Shown one piece after another: positions 1 through 5,259 of a stretch of DNA of 10,097 nucleotides (within the stretch, counting starts at the first letter, position 1; every line of letters begins with the position of its first letter). This DNA comes from Mageeibacillus sp. UBA1212. Its GTDB lineage: Bacteria > Bacillota > Clostridia > UBA1212. The notes under the pieces were generated by a model. The model was not told the DNA's origin and searched no databases. It saw only the letters and a program-made list of their open reading frames with translations. Position numbers and translations under genes: made by a program. The DNA lies in the NCBI GenBank assembly GCA_002309655.1, contig DBXM01000052.1, forward strand, positions 11,679 to 21,775. Direction: 5' to 3'.

Positions 1-264
1 CCCAACGAGCTCAAGCTCAAGTACCTCGCCGACAACGAGTTCAAGGATCTCTCCGGAGAGGAGCTTCGCGACGCGATTTCCGCTAAAATAAGGGCAAAAG
101 ACGGTTCGAGTCTCGTCGGCAACATGGCCGCGCAGGGAACCACTCCGAGGCAGCTTACCGACCTTATCGGCTCGCTCTGCGACCTTACGAGCGGCTCGGG
201 TGACAAGGGCACGCCGGTAGTTCTCGTGCAGGGGTACTTCGACAATTATACCAGTGGAAAATAA
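1..264 (+). CDS. 3' end of an unrecognised protein gene (partial)
   Basis: The frame is open from the first base of the window to a TAA at 262-264 and gives 87 residues of a C-terminal region. It has the G+C-rich codon use of the flanking genes, so it is probably a real gene entering from the left. The segment is mostly hydrophilic, with an acidic/basic helix-like start (KYLADNEFKDLSGEELRDAI), a Gly/Ser/Thr-rich middle and a short hydrophobic strand (TPVVLVQGYF) just before the end. There is no membrane segment or sorting signal at the C-terminus. I do not recognise the family and propose no function. The GMP synthase gene starts 84 bp downstream on the same strand, but an imperfect hairpin lies between them, so co-transcription is uncertain. 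Confidence 0.7.
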   Translation, partial: PNELKLKYLADNEFKDLSGEELRDAISAKIRAKDGSSLVGNMAAQGTTPRQLTDLIGSLCDLTSGSGDKGTPVVLVQGYFDNYTSGK

Positions 265-265
265 A

Positions 266-294
266 GGAAACGAGGAATACTATTCCCGGTTTCC
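266..294 (+). terminator. imperfect hairpin between the upstream gene and the GMP synthase gene
   Basis: Two 14-base arms (266-279 and 281-294) pair with one central two-base mismatch. The outer six pairs (GGAAAC with GTTTCC) and the inner six pairs (GGAATA with TATTCC) are perfect. The tip is a single base, so the innermost pairs would open to form a loop. It begins two bases after the upstream stop codon, as a terminator would, but no T-tract follows (GTAATTCATT), so it may be a weak terminator, a processing site or an attenuator. Confidence 0.35.
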
Positions 295-348
295 GTAATT
301 CATTCCCGGCAAAACAATAAGTGTAGCCGTTAGAGGCATGGAGGTTTT

Positions 349-1332
349 ATGGCAGGATATGTTTATGAAGTTCGTCCGGAAAATATGGAGAGAATCACCA
401 CTCCGGAACTCGCACAAAAGTTTATCGACGAGCAGGTAAAAGCGCTCAAAAAGCAGATCGGGAAGGGCAAGGTTCTGCTCGCGCTTTCCGGCGGCGTTGA
501 CAGTTCCGTCGTCGCGGCGCTGCTGATTAAGGCAATCGGCAAGAGGCTCACCTGCGTTCACGTCAACCACGGTCTGCTCCGCAAAGGCGAGTCGGAGCAG
601 GTCATCAAGGTCTTCCGCGACCAGATGAAAGCCAACCTGATCTACGTCGACGCGGTCGACCGCTTCCTCGACGCTTTGAAGGGCGTCAGCAGCCCCGAGC
701 GCAAGCGCAAGATCATAGGCAAGATTTTTATCGACGTTTTCGCCGAAGAGGCGCGCAAGCTCACGGACGTCAAGTTCCTGGGCCAGGGAACGATCTACCC
801 GGACATCCTTGAGAGCAAGGGCGTTAAGGCTCACCACAACGTCGGCGGTCTCCCGAAGGAGTTCGACTTCGAGCTCGTTGAGCCCGTGAAGTTCCTCTAC
901 AAGGACGAGGTTCGCGTCGTCGGCAAGGCGCTCGGACTTCCCGACAATATGGTCTACCGTCAGCCGTTCCCTGGCCCGGGTCTCGGTGTGAGATGCGTCG
1001 GCGCGATCACCCGCGACAGGCTTGAGGCGCTCCGCGAGGCGGACGCAATCGTTCGTGAAGAGATCGGCAAGCTGCCGCAGACGCCGTGGCAGTACTTCTG
1101 CGTGATTCCGCCGTTCAAGTCGACCGGCATCAAGAACGCGAAACGCTACATGGGCTGGGCGGTCGCCATCCGCGCGATCAACACCGTCGACGCCGTCACC
1201 GCCACCGTTCCCGAGATTCCGTTCAAAACGCTCTGCACGATCCGCGACCGCATCATCGCGACTGTTCCGGGCGTCAACCGCGTGCTGTGGGATATCTCCG
1301 AGAAGCCCGTTGCCACGATCGAATGGGAGTAA
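349..1332 (+). CDS. guaA: GMP synthase, ATP-pyrophosphatase subunit (stand-alone, no amidotransferase domain)
   Basis: This cytoplasmic enzyme performs the last step of GMP synthesis: it adenylates XMP with ATP, and ammonia then replaces AMP. The 327-residue product carries the PP-loop motif SGGVDSS at residues 47-53, the conserved stretches GQGTIYPDILES and HHNVGGLP, the motif QPFPGPGLGVR from residue 205, and the C-terminal dimerisation domain ending in TIEWE. Typical bacterial GuaA is about 510-530 residues with an N-terminal class I glutamine amidotransferase domain. Here only about 40 residues precede the PP-loop, so the glutaminase must be a separate gene or ammonia must be used directly. 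The split form is the usual one in archaea and also occurs in some bacteria. The ATG follows a GGAGG at 340-344 with a short 4-base spacer. No in-frame damage is seen, and a terminator follows, so the gene is probably the last of its transcript. Family assignment is very secure. Confidence 0.95.
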   Translation: MAGYVYEVRPENMERITTPELAQKFIDEQVKALKKQIGKGKVLLALSGGVDSSVVAALLIKAIGKRLTCVHVNHGLLRKGESEQVIKVFRDQMKANLIYVDAVDRFLDALKGVSSPERKRKIIGKIFIDVFAEEARKLTDVKFLGQGTIYPDILESKGVKAHHNVGGLPKEFDFELVEPVKFLYKDEVRVVGKALGLPDNMVYRQPFPGPGLGVRCVGAITRDRLEALREADAIVREEIGKLPQTPWQYFCVIPPFKSTGIKNAKRYMGWAVAIRAINTVDAVTATVPEIPFKTLCTIRDRIIATVPGVNRVLWDISEKPVATIEWE

Positions 1333-1350
1333 ACTGCCGCGATATTTGAG

Positions 1351-1394
1351 CCCGGAATCCTTTTCTTTAACGAGGGGGTTCCGGGTTTTGCTTT
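1351..1394 (+). terminator. rho-independent terminator after guaA
   Basis: A 10-bp stem (1351-1360 with 1376-1385, including one G-T wobble) closes a 15-base loop and is followed directly by TTTTGCTTT. It starts 18 bases after the guaA stop codon. Confidence 0.85.
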
Positions 1395-1468
1395 ATAATG
1401 ACGCCGCGTTTTTCACCGTCTCGCGTAGATGTTCCGCGCCTTTATCTGCACTGTGTCGCCGCGAAGTC

Positions 1469-1497
1469 TTGCAAATCCGCGCGTTTTCCGCTATAAT
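1469..1497 (+). promoter_or_regulatory. sigma-A/sigma-70-type promoter
   Basis: TTGCAA (1469-1474) and a perfect TATAAT (1492-1497) are separated by exactly 17 bases. Transcription would start near 1504 and read into the decayed segment that follows. No intact gene starts in the next 500 bases, so this may be an orphaned promoter whose gene has been deleted or has decayed. Confidence 0.6.
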
Positions 1498-1499
1498 AC

Positions 1500-1728
1500 A
1501 TGGCGCAGGCTGCGAAGGCAGCAAGGAACGTTCTGATGGTAAACTCGATCGACGCCGACCTCGTAAACCACAGCGGAGCATTTTACTTCCGCGACGGTCA
1601 CGTTGCGGCGAGGCTTTAATTTGACGAAGAGGGGATACTTTTTGCGGATGTAAAATGACGTCTAAAAGATCAAAGAAACCTTTGCGGCAGTGCTGAAAAC
1701 CACTAAAGAACGCGCCGCAGAGGATTAA
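1500..1728 (+). pseudogene. decayed C-terminal gene remnant, possibly of a carbon-nitrogen hydrolase
   Basis: Reading from ATG 1500 gives 39 codons that look protein-like (for example VLMVNSIDADLVNHSGAFYF, then RDGHVAARL) before a TAA at 1617. The same frame continues as FDEEGILFADVK to a TGA at 1656. A different frame then gives KIKETFAAVLKTTKERAAED, ending in TAA at 1726-1728. This fits one former reading frame broken by a nonsense change near 1617 and a frameshift near 1656. The order 'VLMVNS... NHSGAFYF... DGHV... DEEGILFADV' resembles the last strands of nitrilase-superfamily amidohydrolases, in which a 'GG/SG-S-x-v-x-x-x-G' turn is followed by 'EGIL-x-x-D'. The catalytic Glu-Lys-Cys region is absent, so any such enzyme is truncated and dead. 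The G+C-rich codons match the left flank. The remnant is well supported; the family is tentative. Confidence 0.45.
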
Positions 1729-2215
1729 ATAAATCGATCCACAATCGAAGTATGATTAGTATCATTCTACTATCAGGCTCGCAAATGAGTATTACTTGAG
1801 CTGTGTTATTTCCGATTCTTTTCATTCATACACTCAACATACAATGTGAATATTTGGTATTTATACTAAATATGGGGAGTACAAGACGAACTGGTTAAGT
1901 CATGAAAGGTTTATTAAGGTTGTTTTGAACGATATCTATTTGATGGAATTATGCTAACAATACGGAATTGGGGGTTGATTTACAGCCAAAAATATGATAA
2001 TTATAGGGTGTAAAAGGCATGTCCAAACGCGGCGATACTTCTATAATCAAATGTAACCACAACAGACTTGGTTATAGGTATTTGGTGGAGTATTGCATGC
2101 AAAAGCGGATTGATCTATGCGCTACTCGACAACGATTGACTATCCGGTTTTACTAGCAGATGATGAAGACTCTTGCTATCCTTCTTTTTTATTCGATATG
2201 ACCAATCCAACTTTG

Positions 2216-2244
2216 TTGGAAACACTTCTATTACTTTTGATATA
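2216..2244 (+). promoter_or_regulatory. weak candidate promoter for the lectin-lipase gene
   Basis: TTGGAA (2216-2221) and GATATA (2239-2244) are 17 bases apart; an overlapping alternative -10 is TATAAG (2241-2246) with a 19-base spacer. A start near 2252 would leave a leader of about 25 bases before ATG 2276. A+T-rich DNA gives such matches easily, so support is modest. Confidence 0.25.
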
Positions 2245-2265
2245 AGAGTTGCAAAGAATTATGAT

Positions 2266-2270
2266 AGGAG
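2266..2270 (+). promoter_or_regulatory. ribosome binding site fixing the lectin-lipase start
   Basis: AGGAG ends 5 bases before ATG 2276. The frame is also open upstream to a TTG at 2249, but that codon has no Shine-Dalgarno sequence. The ATG yields a proper signal peptide (MKIKRIMTFFIAIMVL), so 2276 is chosen. Confidence 0.8.
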
Positions 2271-2275
2271 AAGTT

Positions 2276-4798
2276 ATGAAAATCAAACGAATAATGACAT
2301 TCTTTATTGCAATTATGGTGCTGACAGCAGTGGGCATTGAAACGCTAAACGTAAAATCGGAAGATAACAACGATGCCGACAGAACAGTTTTTAATGGACA
2401 CAGCTACAAAATTTACAAGGGGAGCTATTCCTGGGATGAGGCTAAGATTCTTTGCGAACAGGTCGGGGGCCATTTGGCAACAATTACGTCTCAGGAAGAA
2501 GAGGACTTTATTCAGACCCTTAACGCAACGAATAGCAGTTTGTGGATTGGTGGCTATAGAGACGGGTATTTTAATTGGAAATGGGTTACGGGCGAAGAAT
2601 GGAACTATACATATTGGGGCTCCGGAGAACCTAATAATTCAGGAAACGTGGTTCCTGATGAGAATTGTGTGGCAGTTTGGCCAAAATATTGGAATGATTT
2701 AAATGCTAATAATAAATATGAGCAAAGCGGATATATCTGCGAGTGGGAGAAAAGTGGCAGCTCAATTATTTGTGGCAAATTCAAATATCATTCTGAAATA
2801 ACAAAGAAAACCGAAGAGTATTATTATACGTATAACGAACAATGGTTTTCGCAACCGTCAACAACTTACAACCATGAGCTTGCAAAGATGTCAATTTGCA
2901 CGGCAATGTCAGCTGCGTCAACAACGCCAGACAATATCAAGGGGTTGTTTTCTCAGCTTGGGTTTGGATTTTCAAATAGTTCAGTGCATTACCCAACGCC
3001 GGAGTATCACTATATTGATATGAATATAAACACTACGATTGGATATGCAATTGGCAGCAAAGAATTAGAGGATGACGACTGCCTGCTACTGCTTGTTGCT
3101 GTTAGAGGTGGAGGGTATAAAGACGAATGGGCAGGAAACTTTGATGTTGGGGGGCTATATAAGCTTCGCGAGCACCATGGGTTTGCACAGGCCGCAACAA
3201 CAGTAAAAAATGGCATAGTACAGTATATTTCCGACCTTAAAACAGATAAGAAAATTAAAATATGGATTACCGGTTACAGCAGAGCAGCTGCAGTAACTAA
3301 TATAACGGCGCATTATTTGAATGATTCCGCGGAAAAAGGTGAAATTAGTAACTTGTCGGTATCCGATATTTTCGCTTATTGCTTTGAATGCCCAAGAACT
3401 GTGGATAAAAAATATGCCACGAAGGACAGCAATATTTTTAATATAATAAATGATGCTGACCCGGTAACGCAAGTTGCTCCTGAAAAATGGAATTATGAGA
3501 GATATGGAACGGATTATTATTTACCTGTAGGCTCATATTGCAACAATTATTCGACATTTTACACGGCACAAATATATGAGTACCAGAAAATTCTCGCAGC
3601 GACCACTAATGAATTGCCGAATAACAAGACTTTGTTCAAAACAAAAGCAAGTGATTTTTCGGAAAAAGAACTAAATAAGATTGCAAAGGAATACTCAACA
3701 ACAATGAATGGTCAGATAGCATTTACTAAAAATCTATGGGATTCATTGGCGGAATTTTACACTAGCCCAGATACATTTTATATTATGGGAAATCAACGTC
3801 GAGTTGCAGAGGCAATCAAGGATGCACTCGCAGGCGGAGATTTGGACTCTAATAAAATAGGCAGGATAGTCGAAAATGTTTTAATGGCCAACGCTGTTAT
3901 GTGGGCAAAGGATAATACAAAAACCATAAAAACATTGGTCGATAATGGCGGTATAATATTCCAATCGCATTATCCGGAGTTATGTCTATCATGGATGTAT
4001 TCTTTAAGTGGATTGAACGATGTTAGGGATTCAGTCAGCCGAAAGCTAATTGTTAATTGCCCTGTTAATGTAGAGGTGTATGATTCGAACGGAACACTTG
4101 TGGCATCAATTGGAGACAGTACCTTGGAAGAAACGGACTATCTGATTGAATCGTATACAGATATTTTTGATCAAAAAACCATCTTGCTACCAGGCGACGA
4201 AGAATTTGAAATCAGAATAACTGCAACTGATGACGGGTCGGTCTCCTGTCAAATCGAAGAGTATGACTCTTTAACAAAAGAAACGATAAATGTAGTTAAT
4301 TACAATGATATCGCGATTCAAAAAGACGACATTTTGACTGGCACAATGAGTGCTGTTACTGACACACAGGATCCGGGAAATGATTGCATTTTCTATGATA
4401 AGGACAGCATTGTGATTGCACCCACCAATATAATGGAAGGAATTCAGGCGAAGAAAACGGTGTCTGTCTTAATCGAAGGCGATGGAGATGTTTTTGGAAG
4501 TGGCGAATACACGGCGGGTCAGTATATCATACTTAGCGCAACTCCCGACATCGAAACTACGTTTATCGGATGGGAAGACACCAATGGACTTATTTCTACC
4601 GACTTAGAATTCAGATTTAGGGTCACTGATGATGCGGAAATTAAAGCGGTATTCACGTCAAAAGGAGTTCCGAAAGAGTCAAGTCCCAAGAACTGGATTT
4701 GGATTGTCGTAGGTGTAATAGGCGTATGCGTTGCCGCGACCGCTATCTTTTTAACGTTGAAGCGTTCCAAAAAGAAAAAAGAAGTTCTGCAGAAATAA
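2276..4798 (+). CDS. secreted, membrane-anchored C-type lectin / lipase-like surface protein
   Basis: The 840-residue product starts with a signal peptide or anchor (residues 1-21). Residues 38-158 form a C-type lectin domain: WIGG at 90-93, the sugar/calcium motif EPN at 118-120, WND at 139-141, and Cys60, Cys131 and Cys155. Residues about 165-580 resemble a class-3-lipase-like alpha/beta hydrolase, with the nucleophile elbow GYSRA (Ser335), an Asp in NDADPV (Asp393 or Asp395) and His565 in SHYPE. Next comes a beta-rich region (about 600-710), an InlB B-repeat/Flg_new-like module (about 727-795, containing FIGW and IKAVF), and a C-terminal membrane helix (807-828) with a KRSKKKK cytoplasmic tail. 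No LPXTG-like motif is seen, so it is membrane-held rather than sortase-anchored. A glycan-targeted esterase or lipase is inferred; the substrate is unknown. Codons are A+T-rich (AAT, ATA, TTA, AGA), unlike both flanks, which suggests horizontal transfer. It stands alone. Confidence 0.8.
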   Translation: MKIKRIMTFFIAIMVLTAVGIETLNVKSEDNNDADRTVFNGHSYKIYKGSYSWDEAKILCEQVGGHLATITSQEEEDFIQTLNATNSSLWIGGYRDGYFNWKWVTGEEWNYTYWGSGEPNNSGNVVPDENCVAVWPKYWNDLNANNKYEQSGYICEWEKSGSSIICGKFKYHSEITKKTEEYYYTYNEQWFSQPSTTYNHELAKMSICTAMSAASTTPDNIKGLFSQLGFGFSNSSVHYPTPEYHYIDMNINTTIGYAIGSKELEDDDCLLLLVAVRGGGYKDEWAGNFDVGGLYKLREHHGFAQAATTVKNGIVQYISDLKTDKKIKIWITGYSRAAAVTNITAHYLNDSAEKGEISNLSVSDIFAYCFECPRTVDKKYATKDSNIFNIINDADPVTQVAPEKWNYERYGTDYYLPVGSYCNNYSTFYTAQIYEYQKILAATTNELPNNKTLFKTKASDFSEKELNKIAKEYSTTMNGQIAFTKNLWDSLAEFYTSPDTFYIMGNQRRVAEAIKDALAGGDLDSNKIGRIVENVLMANAVMWAKDNTKTIKTLVDNGGIIFQSHYPELCLSWMYSLSGLNDVRDSVSRKLIVNCPVNVEVYDSNGTLVASIGDSTLEETDYLIESYTDIFDQKTILLPGDEEFEIRITATDDGSVSCQIEEYDSLTKETINVVNYNDIAIQKDDILTGTMSAVTDTQDPGNDCIFYDKDSIVIAPTNIMEGIQAKKTVSVLIEGDGDVFGSGEYTAGQYIILSATPDIETTFIGWEDTNGLISTDLEFRFRVTDDAEIKAVFTSKGVPKESSPKNWIWIVVGVIGVCVAATAIFLTLKRSKKKKEVLQK

Positions 4799-5112
4799 CC
4801 GTTGTGCAAACGGATCATTTAGAATCTATCTTTCGTGCTGATAGGCATTGTTGCCGCAGACATTAGGGTTTTAGAGTAATTGAATGAAAGGCAGCAGATA
4901 ATGGGAGTCAATTATGTTTCTGTTGCATAAAGGTTTAAATAACGGTTTTGACCATAAAGGAGGTTTAGAGAAAATCGAAAGCGGTTAAACATTTACGTGA
5001 ATGTTGACGGCAAACCGTGGCGACGAAAGTGGGGTTCTGACAAGATATTTTGCGGCGCTCAAAACGCGTGAAAAACGCGCCGCCTTCCGCCCAAAACCTG
5101 ATATTTTGCGAC
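4799..5112. other. intergenic region after the lectin-lipase gene
   Basis: No gene is supported. A 5-bp hairpin (CCGTT 4799-4803 with AACGG 4809-4813) follows the stop codon directly but has no T-tract, so a clear terminator next to the gene is lacking. An AAGGAGG-like stretch near 4958 has no start codon at a usable distance. Composition returns to G+C-rich near 5000. GCGGCGC (5052-5058) can pair with GCGCCGC (5077-5083), and the string GATATTTTGCG occurs twice nearby. An 85-codon open frame from 5001 runs across both the terminator and the promoter and is judged spurious. Confidence 0.5.
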
Positions 5113-5149
5113 GGGTGCCGCCGGTCTGCCGGCGGCACCCTTGTTTTTT
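5113..5149 (+). terminator. strong rho-independent terminator
   Basis: A perfect 12-bp G+C-rich stem (5113-5124 with 5129-5140) has a TCTG loop and is followed by TTGTTTTTT. It lies 314 bases past the nearest upstream stop codon, so it may end the lectin-lipase transcript at a distance or be left from a lost gene. It insulates the adhesin gene from upstream reading. The stem has no T-tract on its other side, so it acts on the + strand only. Confidence 0.88.
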
Positions 5150-5204
5150 CGCTATTTGCCGCGAAAAAACGCGCTTTTTTCTGCGCCGGAAAGCGATTTT
5201 TTGC

Positions 5205-5233
5205 TTGCATTATACGCGCGTTTATTGTAAAAT
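5205..5233 (+). promoter_or_regulatory. sigma-A-type promoter of the large adhesin gene
   Basis: TTGCAT (5205-5210) and TAAAAT (5228-5233) are 17 bases apart. The predicted start near 5240 leaves a leader of only about 20 bases before the coding start, with no room for a riboswitch or attenuator. Confidence 0.7.
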
Positions 5234-5249
5234 TGACGGGATTTTTGAC

Positions 5250-5255
5250 AGGAGG
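5250..5255 (+). promoter_or_regulatory. ribosome binding site of the large adhesin gene
   Basis: AGGAGG is followed by two adjacent ATG codons, at 5260 (spacer 4) and 5263 (spacer 7). The second has the more usual spacing, but guaA in this window also uses a 4-base spacer, so either may be used. The proteins would differ by one Met. Confidence 0.8.
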
Positions 5256-5259
5256 TAAG

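Larger units (their letters stand above)
1729..2275. other. A+T-rich intergenic region, no confident gene
   Basis: Base composition changes sharply here from G+C-rich to A+T-rich. No reading frame longer than about 65 codons is seen on either strand, and no RNA gene is recognised. Two tiny + frames exist: 2019-2156 (45 aa, Cys- and Arg-containing, starting MSKRGDTSIIK) and 2117-2245 (42 aa, starting MRYSTTIDYPVLLADDEDS). Neither has a convincing ribosome binding site, and they overlap each other. A small dyad, ATGAT-TAGT-ATCAT, lies at 1752-1765 and could be an operator, but it is short. The region may be the degraded left arm of the transferred block that carries the lectin-lipase gene. Confidence 0.5.

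Noticed and set aside
280..837. 185-codon minus-strand open frame across guaA
   Set aside because: It overlaps the unmistakable GMP synthase gene and has no recognisable motifs.
1310..1624. 104-codon + frame crossing the guaA end
   Set aside because: It runs through the guaA terminator and the promoter at 1469-1497 with an Arg-rich, low-quality translation. The protein-like frame there is the one starting at 1500.
1752..1765. Dyad ATGAT-TAGT-ATCAT as a repressor operator
   Set aside because: A 5-bp half-site in A+T-rich DNA, with no promoter or regulator gene beside it, is too weak to call.
2042..2047. TATAAT as a promoter for the lectin-lipase gene
   Set aside because: No acceptable -35 element lies 16-18 bases upstream, and there is no extended -10 TG.
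1743..4979. Possible attachment-site direct repeat AATCGAA at both ends of the A+T-rich block
   Set aside because: Only 7 bases are shared, which is expected by chance over this distance, and no integrase or tRNA is present.
5001..5258. 85-codon + frame before the adhesin
   Set aside because: It contains the strong terminator stem and the adhesin promoter, has an Arg/Phe-rich non-protein-like translation, and lacks a ribosome binding site.
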